A DNA stretch of 10,914 nt, taken from contig DASSJI010000299.1 in NCBI GenBank assembly GCA_035691285.1, forward strand, positions 1 to 10,914. Reading direction: 5' to 3'. Both the position numbers and the translations under genes were made by a program. Shown here in pieces: positions 1 through 7,173 of this stretch. The stretch's first letter is position 1; every line of letters starts with the position of its first letter. Below the pieces are notes generated by a model that searched no databases, was not told the origin of the DNA, and saw only the letters and a list, made by a program, of their open reading frames with translations. Origin of the DNA: DATFEN01 sp035691285 (GTDB lineage Bacteria; Acidobacteriota; Vicinamibacteria; Fen-336).

Positions 1-264
1 CCTCGCGAGGGCCGCCGCGCGCCGGCCGAGAGCCTCTTCGCGGCCGCCGTGGGCCCTCGCCTGCACCAGCTCGTCGGCGATGTTCAGGGCGGCGAGGACG
101 GCCACGCGGACGGAGTCCACGGCTCCCGCCGCCTTCGCGACCTCCTTCATGTGCCCGTCGACCAGGGCCGCGAGGCGCTCGAGGTAGGCAGGATCCTCGC
201 CCGCGCGCAGGGCGTAGCTCTGGCCGAAGATCTCGACGTGCACCAGGTTCGGCTTGTCGGGCAT
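1..264 (-). CDS. zapA: Cell division protein ZapA, C-terminus cut by window edge
   Basis: ZapA binds FtsZ and cross-links its protofilaments at the division site in the cytoplasm. The 88 codons visible begin MPDKPNLVHVEIFGQSYALR and contain the family core: the 'EIFGQSYALRAGEDPAYLE' strand-turn region at about residues 11-29, then 'VDSVRVAVLAALNIADEL' at about 50-67. This last block is the most recognisable ZapA motif and precedes the C-terminal coiled coil. The frame is still open at base 1, so the coiled-coil end is missing here. The ATG at 264 fits the normal N-terminus of the family. It lies 103 nt downstream of a ZapB-like gene on the same strand, and that gap holds a possible promoter of its own (298-327). 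The Shine-Dalgarno is weak (a GCGAGG about 9 nt upstream). Identification is confident from motif recall, not from a search. Confidence 0.9.
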   Translation of the reverse strand, partial: MPDKPNLVHVEIFGQSYALRAGEDPAYLERLAALVDGHMKEVAKAAGAVDSVRVAVLAALNIADELVQARAHGGREEALGRRAAALAR

Positions 265-297
265 GGTCCAGAGCCTCGCTTTCCGCCGGCGGCCGTG

Positions 298-327
298 AGA
301 TTAGCGGCAAGCGTGTGTCGCGATCAA
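298..327 (-). promoter_or_regulatory. Possible sigma-70 promoter upstream of zapA
   Basis: Read on the minus strand, TTGATC (327-322) and TAATCT (303-298) are separated by 18 nt, about 34 nt before the zapA ATG. The -35 matches 4/6 of the consensus and the -10 matches 3/6. This local AT-richer patch stands out in a very GC-rich gap (265-367). It would let zapA and anything beyond be transcribed apart from the pheST cluster. No terminator is obvious in the gap. Inference only. Confidence 0.3.
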
Positions 328-367
328 GGACGTGCTGCCGGCCGAGCCAGGGAGGGCAGGTAGGGGC

Positions 368-655
368 TCACTCGAGGTTGTCGAGCACCTCGACCAGCTT
401 CGCGACGCGCTCCTTGACCTCGGCCCGCTCGCTCCGGAGCGACTTCAGCTCCTTCTCCAGTCCATCGAGCTGGCGGTGGAGGTCCGCCGAGGCGCCCTGC
501 TGCCTCTCGAAGGCGTGCAGGCGCTTCTCGACGTCGGCCACGTGCTTCCTGGACTCCTCGATGCGGTGGTGCAGGTCCGCGTTCTCCTTGCGGAGCCGCT
601 TGACGACGTCCACCGCCTTCTTGACCTTCTCTTCCAGCCGATCGAAGCTCTCCAT
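368..655 (-). CDS. zapB: ZapB-like cell division coiled-coil protein
   Basis: A 95-residue protein that is almost wholly predicted coiled coil and very rich in K, R, E and L. It opens MESFDRLEEKVKKAVDVVKR, which resembles the start of E. coli ZapB (a 'FEKLEAKVQQAIDTI' pattern). ZapB is a small cytoplasmic coiled coil that joins ZapA at the Z ring and links it to the chromosome terminus machinery in Enterobacteria. The next gene downstream is zapA, and that pairing strengthens the call. The ATG is 2 nt after the pheT stop. A GGGGAG overlapping the pheT stop serves as its ribosome binding site, so translation is probably coupled to pheT. At 95 residues it is slightly longer than E. coli ZapB (about 80). 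Short coiled coils are easily misassigned, so a generic coiled-coil protein remains the alternative. Confidence 0.75.
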   Translation of the reverse strand: MESFDRLEEKVKKAVDVVKRLRKENADLHHRIEESRKHVADVEKRLHAFERQQGASADLHRQLDGLEKELKSLRSERAEVKERVAKLVEVLDNLE

Positions 656-657
656 GC

Positions 658-2685
658 CTACTCCCCGCGGATCTCCACGCCCCGCGCGCGCAGCGCACGC
701 ACGGCGCCTTCGACCGAGGCCTGCACCTCGTCGCTCGTGAGCGTCCGCTCCGGCTCCTGGTAATGCAGCGTGAGCAGAAGGCCGACCTTGCCCTCGGGTA
801 TCTGGACCCCGACGTAACGGCCGCTCACGCGCACCGAGCGCAGCAGCGCTCCCGCTCCCTGGTGCGCCCAGGCGACCAGCTCCTCCGCGGCGATGGCCCC
901 GTCCAGCACGAGCGACAGGTCGCGGGACACGCCGGGGTGGCGCGGCAGCGGCCGCGCCCGCGCTTCCGCCGGCTTCGCCTCCAGGAGCGCGTCGACGCGC
1001 AGCTCGGCGACGAAGACCTCTCCCCGCAGCTCGAGGCGCGCCGCCGCCTCGGGATGCACCGCGCCCGCGTGCCCGATCCCCTCGCCGCTCGCCAGGAGGC
1101 AGGTGCTCTTCCCTGGGTGGATCCAGGCCGGAACCGGGCCCTTGCCCAGGCTGATCGGCCAGCCCAGCCGGGCCGCCAGCAGCTCCACGAGGCCCTTGGC
1201 GTCGAAGAAGTCCACGTCCCGCGTTTCTTCCGACCAGGTCCTGGGTCGTCCGGCGCCGCTGAGCAACACGCCCAGGTGCGTCCGCTCCTCGACGCCCGCT
1301 CCCGAGGGCAGGAACACGCGGCCGACTTCGAAGATCCGGACGTCGCGATGGCCGTGGTTCAGGTTCCGCTTCAAGGTGTCCAGCAGGCCCGGATCGACGA
1401 GCGAGGTCCTGAGCTCGCCCTCGACGTCCGCGAGCGGGTTCGCGACGGTCACGGCGGGGCGGGCTTCCAGCCCCGCCGGCACGAAGGACGTGCGCACGAC
1501 CTCGTCGAGGCCGGCACCGACGAGCACGTCGCGGACCTGCCGGGCCGCGAGCTGGGCGCGGCGCAGGCCGCCGCGACGACGAGCCGGTGGCAAGCTCGAC
1601 GGGATCTTGTCGAGGCCGTGATGGCGGCCGACCTCCTCGATCAGGTCGGCCTCGCGGGCCACGTCGCCTCGCCAGGACGGAATCGCGACGCGCCGGCCCT
1701 CGCTCTCGGCCTGGCCGACGCCGAAGCCGAGGCCGGCCAGGATGGCCGCCGCCCGCGCCTCGGGAACGTCGACGCCCAGGAGCGCGCGCAGCCGCGCGGG
1801 CCGCAGGATCGCGCTGCGCTCGACGGGCGGCGCCGGGCGGACGTCGATGAGCCCCGGGCGAACGCTGCCGGCTCCGATCCGCACCAGCAGGTGCGCGATG
1901 CGCGCGGTGGCCGCGCTGGCCGCCTCCGGGTCCGCGCCGCGCTCGAAGCGATGCGAAGCCTCGGTGTGCATGCCGAGGGCGCGCGCCGTGCGCCGGATCG
2001 CCGGCGGGTCCCAGTACGCGGCCTCGAGGGCCACGGTCCGGGTGTCGTCGGAGACTTCGCTCGAGGCGCCGCCCATGATGCCGGCGAGGGAAAGCGCGCC
2101 GTCTGGCCCCGCGATCACGCCCATGCCGGCCTCGAGGCGACGCTCCACGCCATCGAGGGTCCTCACGCTCTCGCCGGGACGCGCCCAGCGGACGCGCAGC
2201 TCCCGGCTTGGGATCTTCGCGAGGTCGAAGGCGTGAGAGGGGTGACCCATCTCCATCATCACGTAGTTCGTGAGGTCCACGACGTTGCTGATCGGCCGCA
2301 CGCCGACGCTCTCGAGCCTCTCGCGCAGCCACGCCGGCGACGGCCCCATCCGCACGTCCAGGATGCGTGCGCAGAAGCGCGGACACAGCTCGGGCGCTTC
2401 GATCACCACGCGCAGGGCCTCGGTCGCAGGCGCCCCCGTCTCTGACAGCTCGGTCGCCAGCGGCCTGAGGGTCGTGCCGTAGATCACGGCCGCCTCGCGG
2501 GCCACCCCGCGGACGTTCATGCAGTCCACGCGGTTCGTGGTGATGTCGAGGTCGAGCACCGCCTCGTCGCCCCGGCCCTCGACTGCGTCCACCGCGAGGC
2601 CCGCCAGCGTGAGATCGTCGGCGAGCTTCCGCGGCTCCACGGGGACATCGACGTGCTCCTTCAGCCAGGAGATGGGAAGCCTCAC
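658..2685 (-). CDS. pheT: Phenylalanine-tRNA ligase beta subunit, short form lacking the B2 OB-fold domain
   Basis: Beta subunit of the (alpha-beta)2 enzyme that charges tRNA-Phe in the cytoplasm; the beta chain carries the editing site. The 675 residues begin with GTG (VRLPISWLKEHV), whose GTGA overlaps the pheS stop by 4 nt. Visible parts in order: the N-terminal B1 piece (about 1-40); the B3/B4 editing region with 'PISNVVDLTNYVM' and 'GHPSHAFDL'; B5 with 'PSWRGDVAREADLIEEVGR'; the catalytic-like B6/B7 region with 'NPLADVEGELRTSLVDPGLL'; and a C-terminal ferredoxin-fold anticodon-binding domain ('RHPGVSRDLSLVLD' to the end). Oddity: 'LTLAGLAVDAVEG' runs within a few residues into 'LDLDITTNRVDCMNVRGVAREAA'. 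In E. coli PheT (795 residues) about 110 residues of tRNA-binding OB fold lie at that point. The length deficit matches the loss of that one domain. The frame is intact, so this looks like a natural short form. Confidence 0.95.
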   Translation of the reverse strand: MRLPISWLKEHVDVPVEPRKLADDLTLAGLAVDAVEGRGDEAVLDLDITTNRVDCMNVRGVAREAAVIYGTTLRPLATELSETGAPATEALRVVIEAPELCPRFCARILDVRMGPSPAWLRERLESVGVRPISNVVDLTNYVMMEMGHPSHAFDLAKIPSRELRVRWARPGESVRTLDGVERRLEAGMGVIAGPDGALSLAGIMGGASSEVSDDTRTVALEAAYWDPPAIRRTARALGMHTEASHRFERGADPEAASAATARIAHLLVRIGAGSVRPGLIDVRPAPPVERSAILRPARLRALLGVDVPEARAAAILAGLGFGVGQAESEGRRVAIPSWRGDVAREADLIEEVGRHHGLDKIPSSLPPARRRGGLRRAQLAARQVRDVLVGAGLDEVVRTSFVPAGLEARPAVTVANPLADVEGELRTSLVDPGLLDTLKRNLNHGHRDVRIFEVGRVFLPSGAGVEERTHLGVLLSGAGRPRTWSEETRDVDFFDAKGLVELLAARLGWPISLGKGPVPAWIHPGKSTCLLASGEGIGHAGAVHPEAAARLELRGEVFVAELRVDALLEAKPAEARARPLPRHPGVSRDLSLVLDGAIAAEELVAWAHQGAGALLRSVRVSGRYVGVQIPEGKVGLLLTLHYQEPERTLTSDEVQASVEGAVRALRARGVEIRGE

Positions 2686-3761
2686 CGGAACTGTTCCAGG
2701 AAGCGCAGGTCGCCGCCGTAGAAGAGGCGGATGTCGCCGACGTCGTGGCGCAGGATCGCGACCCGCTCGATGCCGAGACCGAAGGCGAAGCCTGTGACCT
2801 GCTCCGGGTCGTAGACGACGCGGCCGAGGCGCGCGTTCACGGCCTCGAAGACCGCGGGGTTCACCATCCCCGAGCCCATGATCTCGAGCCAGCCGGTCCC
2901 CTTGCACACGCGGCAGCCGTTGCCGCCGCAGGCCACGCAGCCCAGGTCGACCTCGACCGAAGGCTCGGTGTACGGGAAGTACGACGGCCGGAATCGAACC
3001 GGGTGCTCCTCGCCGAACAGCGCGTGGAGGAACGCCTCGATGGTCCCCTTCAGGTCGCCCAGGCTGATGCCGGGCCCGACGACCAGCGCCTCGATCTGCT
3101 GGAACATCGGCGAGTGCGTGAGGTCCGGCGCGTCGCGCCTGTAGCACTTGCCCGGACAGATGATCCGCACCTCCGGCGGGTGCGGGTTCTCGAGCATGTA
3201 GCGGATCTGGCTGGTCGAGGTGTGGGTCCGGAGCAGCAGGCCGCCGGTGCCGGCCAGGTAGAAGGTGTCCTGCATGTCGCGGGCCGGGTGGTCCCTCGGC
3301 ATGTTGAGGGCTTCGAAGCAGTGGTAGTCGTCCTCGACCTCGGGGCCGTCGTACACCTCGTAGCCCATCGCCACGAAGATGTCCTCGAGCTCCTCACGCA
3401 CCGTCGTCAGGGGATGGCGGCGACCCTGCCACGGCATGCGCCCAGGCAGGCTCGTGTCGACGCGGTCGCGAGCGAGGCGCTCCTTCCGCGCGCACGCCTC
3501 GGCGGCGGCCCTGGCCGTCTCGAGGCGCGCCTCGAACTCCACCTTCGCCTCGTTGAGCGCCTGGCCGGCCTCGCGCCGCGCGTCGGCGGCGAGGCCGCCG
3601 AGCGTCTTCATGAGCTGCGTCACGGATCCCGCCTTGCGCCCGAGGAAGCGGTCGCGCACGGCCTGCAGCTCGGCCGCGTCTCGCGCGCGGGCGAGGGCTT
3701 CCCCGAACTCCGCGCGCAGCGCGGCGAGGCGCGCCTTCAGGTCGCCGGCCGTTTCGGCCAT
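2682..3761 (-). CDS. pheS: Phenylalanine-tRNA ligase alpha subunit
   Basis: Catalytic alpha subunit of phenylalanyl-tRNA synthetase, a class II enzyme that makes Phe-tRNA(Phe) with PheT. Its 359 residues are close to the normal bacterial size. Residues 1-90 form the N-terminal coiled-coil arm ('RFLGRKAGSVTQLMKTLGGL'). The catalytic domain follows with 'HPLTTVREELEDIFVAMGY', motif 2 'RTHTSTSQIRYM' and 'PGKCYRRDAPDLTHSPMF', and motif 3 'GFAFGLGIERVAILRH'. A CxxCx4CxxC cluster ('CVACGGNGCRVC') sits in the insert seen in many bacterial PheS proteins. The ATG at 3761 is 18 nt after the rplT stop and has no clear Shine-Dalgarno, so it probably depends on readthrough or coupling from rplT. Its TGA overlaps the pheT GTG by 4 nt. 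No phenylalanine-codon attenuator leader is visible before it. Confidence 0.97.
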   Translation of the reverse strand: MAETAGDLKARLAALRAEFGEALARARDAAELQAVRDRFLGRKAGSVTQLMKTLGGLAADARREAGQALNEAKVEFEARLETARAAAEACARKERLARDRVDTSLPGRMPWQGRRHPLTTVREELEDIFVAMGYEVYDGPEVEDDYHCFEALNMPRDHPARDMQDTFYLAGTGGLLLRTHTSTSQIRYMLENPHPPEVRIICPGKCYRRDAPDLTHSPMFQQIEALVVGPGISLGDLKGTIEAFLHALFGEEHPVRFRPSYFPYTEPSVEVDLGCVACGGNGCRVCKGTGWLEIMGSGMVNPAVFEAVNARLGRVVYDPEQVTGFAFGLGIERVAILRHDVGDIRLFYGGDLRFLEQFR

Positions 3762-3779
3762 GGACGGAACCGGGGGACC

Positions 3780-4136
3780 CTAGGCGGTCGCGCCCCTGGC
3801 CGACTCCACGAGCTTCGCGAACGCGCCCGGATCCTTCACCGCGATCTCGGCGAGGGACTTGCGGTCGAGAGCCACTCCGGCCCGCCGGAGGCCCGCCATG
3901 AACTGGCTGTAGGTCAGGTCGTGCTGGCGCGCGGCGGCGTTGATGCGGATGATCCAGAGCCGGCGGAAGTCGCGCTTCTTGTTGCGCCGGCCGGCGTAGG
4001 CGTAGTTGCCGGCCTTGTCGGCCGCCTCCTTGGCGAACTTGTACAGCTTGCTCTTGCCAAGGAAGAAGCCCTTGGTGAGGGACAGGAGCTTCTTCCGCTT
4101 GTCGCGGCGGCTGCTCCCGCGCTTGACTCTCGGCAT
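3780..4136 (-). CDS. rplT: 50S ribosomal protein L20
   Basis: L20 is an early-assembly protein of the large ribosomal subunit and, in studied bacteria, a translational repressor of its own operon. The 118 residues are the standard length. They show the basic N-terminal extension that threads into 23S rRNA ('MPRVKRGSSRRDKRKK') and the globular RNA-binding part 'NKKRDFRRLWIIRINAAAR' and 'YSQFMAGLRRAGVALDRKSL'. An AAGGA lies 7 nt before the ATG. A 105-nt gap separates it from rpmI, long for this cluster, and holds a strong hairpin 20 nt before the start (4157-4175), a candidate control element. It is followed closely by pheS on the same strand. Nothing in the protein is unusual. Confidence 0.98.
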   Translation of the reverse strand: MPRVKRGSSRRDKRKKLLSLTKGFFLGKSKLYKFAKEAADKAGNYAYAGRRNKKRDFRRLWIIRINAAARQHDLTYSQFMAGLRRAGVALDRKSLAEIAVKDPGAFAKLVESARGATA

Positions 4137-4156
4137 GGGGACGTCCTTCGGATGGT

Positions 4157-4175
4157 CCGGCCGAACATCGGCCGG
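4157..4175 (-). promoter_or_regulatory. Strong hairpin in the rplT leader, candidate L20 control element
   Basis: In the rpmI-rplT gap, CCGGCCGA and TCGGCCGG form a perfect 8-bp stem around a 3-nt loop (TGT on the minus strand). Two further GC pairs follow beyond one mismatch (4154/4178 and 4155/4177). The stem ends 20 nt before the rplT ATG and is not followed by a T run, so it is not a typical terminator. L20 binding sites regulate rpmI-rplT in E. coli and the infC operon in Bacillus. A similar role here is inference from position. Confidence 0.45.
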
Positions 4176-4241
4176 CCCGCTGCTCTTCCAGGCGTCAGCG
4201 AGGCCCGGGCCGCTCGACGGCGACCCCGAGAAACGCGGATT

Positions 4242-4454
4242 CTAACCCAGAAGCATCTTGCGGACGCGGTCGTGGTCGGCGTCCGACACGAGCGTCGAGC
4301 CCCTGAGGTGCCGCTTGCGGCCCGTCGCCTTCTTGGTGAGGATGTGCCGCTTCATCGCCTTGTGGCGCTTGATCTTGCCGCTCGCGGTCAGGCGGAACCG
4401 CTTCGCCGCCGCGCGGCGCGACTTGAGCTTGAGCTTCTTCCTCGGCTTTCTCAT
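4242..4454 (-). CDS. rpmI: 50S ribosomal protein L35
   Basis: Small, strongly basic protein of the large ribosomal subunit, 70 residues. The family core is clear: 'SRRAAAKRFRLTASGKIKRH' followed by 'KAMKRHILTKK' and 'KRHLRGSTLVSDADHDRVRKML'. The start MRKPRKKLKLK gives an N-terminus a few residues longer and more basic than the usual MPKMKT-type start. I keep it because its ATG overlaps the infC TGA (ATGA, 4 nt), and a GGAG lies 8 nt upstream inside infC, a typical coupled arrangement. The next gene, rplT, follows after 105 nt with no independent promoter that I can see. Confidence 0.97.
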   Translation of the reverse strand: MRKPRKKLKLKSRRAAAKRFRLTASGKIKRHKAMKRHILTKKATGRKRHLRGSTLVSDADHDRVRKMLLG

Positions 4455-5013
4455 CGTTGGCTCTCCGTGACGGGCTCAGCGCCCCTGCGCGGCTTCTTCT
4501 CGACGGCCTTCCTCGGACCGAGGATCTGGATCATGGTGTTGCCTTCGAGCCGGGGCGAGCTCTCGACCGTCGCGACCTCGGCGAGCTCCTGGGCCAGGCG
4601 CAGCAGGATCTGCCGCCCGATCTCGCTGTGGACCGCCTCGCGGCCGCGGAAGATGCAGGTGGACTTGACCTTGTTTCCGTCGAGCAGGAAGCGCTCCGCG
4701 TTGCGCTTCTTGAACTGGTAGTCGTGCTCGTCGATCTTGGGCCGGAACTTCACTTCCTTCACCAGGATCTGGCGCTGGTGCCGCCTCGCCTCGGACTCGC
4801 GCTTGGCCTGCTGGTAGAAGTACTTCCCCGCGTTCATGATCTTGCAGACCGGCGGGTTGGCGGTGGCTGCGATCTCGACCAGGTCGAGGCCCTTCTCCTC
4901 GGCGATCATCAGCGCCTGGCTGGGCGGCATGATCCCGAGCTGCGCGCCGTCGTCGTCGATGACGCGCACCTCCCTGGACCGGATGCGGTCGTTGATCCGG
5001 ACGGACTTGGCGT

Positions 5014-5017
<4 letters not shown>
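4451..5017 (-). CDS. infC: Translation initiation factor IF-3, probable ATA start
   Basis: IF-3 binds the 30S subunit, prevents premature 50S joining and checks start-codon/initiator-tRNA pairing. The 188 residues show the N-domain ('VRINDRIRSREVRVIDDDGAQLG', about 6-28; 'DLVEIAATANPPVCKIMNAGKY'), a charged linker, and the C-domain ('VKEVKFRPKIDEHDY', 'FRGREAVHSEIG'). There is a basic tail about 15-20 residues long beyond the fold. Start choice: no ATG or GTG gives a full N-domain. The GTG at 4969 would delete conserved RINDxIR. In frame upstream, an ATA at 5017-5015 lies 3 nt after a perfect GGAGGTGA and directly after an in-frame TGA, so the reading frame cannot extend further. The ATA overlaps the thrS TAG as ATAG. 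E. coli infC uses AUU and autoregulates through it; a rare start here suggests the same feedback. Confidence 0.93.
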
Positions 5018-6849
<1,832 letters not shown>

Positions 6850-6903
6850 CTAACGGCGGGACATCACTGACACGATCCTCAGCGAAAGCCTCCGATCAAA
6901 CTC

Positions 6904-6978
6904 TGGTAGGCGCGGGTGGAATTGAACCACCGACCTCTTCCGTGTCAAGGAAGCGCTCTACCACTGAGCCACGCGCCT
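6904..6978 (-). tRNA. tRNA-Val (anticodon GAC), CCA encoded
   Basis: A 75-nt cloverleaf folds by eye. The acceptor is AGGCGCG paired with CGCGCCT (7/7), the D stem GCTC/GAGC has a 7-nt loop with GG, and the anticodon stem is CTTCC/GGAAG. The loop TTGACAC places GAC at 34-36, which reads GUC valine codons. The T stem GGTGG/CCACC carries the loop TTCAATT. Discriminator A is followed by an encoded CCA. An A1-U72 pair at the end of the acceptor stem is a little unusual for tRNA-Val. The gene lies 54 nt upstream of thrS on the same strand with no clear terminator between, so it may share a transcript with the thrS cluster and be cut out by RNases P and Z/E. Confidence 0.96.
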
Positions 6979-6997
6979 GCGACACGACGGAACTCGA

Positions 6998-7026
6998 ATG
7001 GTACCGGCGGCTTCGGAGCCTGTCAA
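6998..7026 (-). promoter_or_regulatory. Sigma-70 promoter for tRNA-Val and probably the thrS cluster
   Basis: On the minus strand a full-consensus -35 TTGACA (7026-7021) is followed after exactly 17 nt by TACCAT (7003-6998), which matches 4/6 of the -10 consensus. The predicted start near 6991 lies about 13 nt before the mature tRNA 5' end (6978), the spacing expected for a tRNA gene. This is the best promoter I see in the window. As no terminator separates the tRNA from thrS, it may also feed the translation cluster. Confidence 0.75.
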
Positions 7027-7038
7027 CGCGTTCCGCCA

Positions 7039-7081
7039 CTTGCTTTTCCTCCCCTCTCGGCCTACTTTCCACTCAAGCAAG
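7039..7081. repeat. 7-bp inverted repeat upstream of the Cache gene
   Basis: CTTGCTT (7039-7045) and AAGCAAG (7075-7081) are perfect inverted copies around 29 nt, in the gap between the tRNA promoter and the sensor-like gene at 7174. A weak promoter-like pair (TTGCTT 7040-7045, TACTTT 7063-7068, 17-nt spacer) lies inside it. It could be an operator or chance; the wide loop makes an RNA hairpin less likely. Confidence 0.25.
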
Positions 7082-7095
7082 AAGGACGCCCGCAA

Positions 7096-7114
7096 GGGGG
7101 GCCCCTCTCCCCCC
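7096..7114 (+). promoter_or_regulatory. G6/C6 hairpin in the Cache gene leader
   Basis: GGGGGG (7096-7101) and CCCCCC (7109-7114) can pair around a 7-nt loop. Downstream, near 7130-7145, a 16-nt imperfect palindrome (GGCG-TTCCGGAG-CGCC) forms another. Together they would give the mRNA of the gene at 7174 a structured GC-rich leader ending about 30 nt before its GAGGAGG ribosome binding site. No T tract follows, so neither is a typical terminator. Role unknown. Confidence 0.3.
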
Positions 7115-7173
7115 GATCCCATGGGCGGCGTTCCGGAGCGCCGGCCTCCCTCGGGCCCCGCTGAGGAGGCTCT

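Noticed and set aside
265..367. 6S RNA (ssrS) in the gap next to zapA
   Set aside because: 6S RNA is often near zapA, but it is about 180 nt with a long bulged hairpin; this gap is 103 nt and shows no such fold. It could still lie downstream of zapA, outside the window.
368..2386. A 672-residue minus-strand open frame that ends in the ZapB-like protein and runs back through pheT
   Set aside because: Only its last 95 residues look like protein. The upstream part is Arg/Gly/Ala/Pro-rich out-of-frame reading of pheT, and the ATG at 655 has its own ribosome binding site.
2685..3147. N-terminal extension of pheT to 829 residues, which could have held the missing B2 domain
   Set aside because: The extension is out-of-frame reading of pheS with no OB-fold pattern, and the GTG at 2685 starts at the normal PheT N-terminus.
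2745..4721. A 658-codon plus-strand open frame opposite pheS, rplT, rpmI and infC
   Set aside because: It is antisense to four certain genes, has no recognisable motif, and long stop-free antisense frames are expected at this GC content.
4451..4969. infC starting at GTG 4969
   Set aside because: It would remove 16 residues including the conserved RINDRIRSRE segment of the IF-3 N-domain, and there is no well-placed Shine-Dalgarno; the ATA at 5017 fits both.
6850..6903. Terminator or T-box leader between tRNA-Val and thrS
   Set aside because: 54 nt is far too short for a T-box, and no stable stem with a T run is visible.
7040..7068. Plus-strand promoter TTGCTT-17 nt-TACTTT for the Cache gene
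   Set aside because: Only 3/6 matches at each hexamer; kept only as part of the repeat-rich gap.
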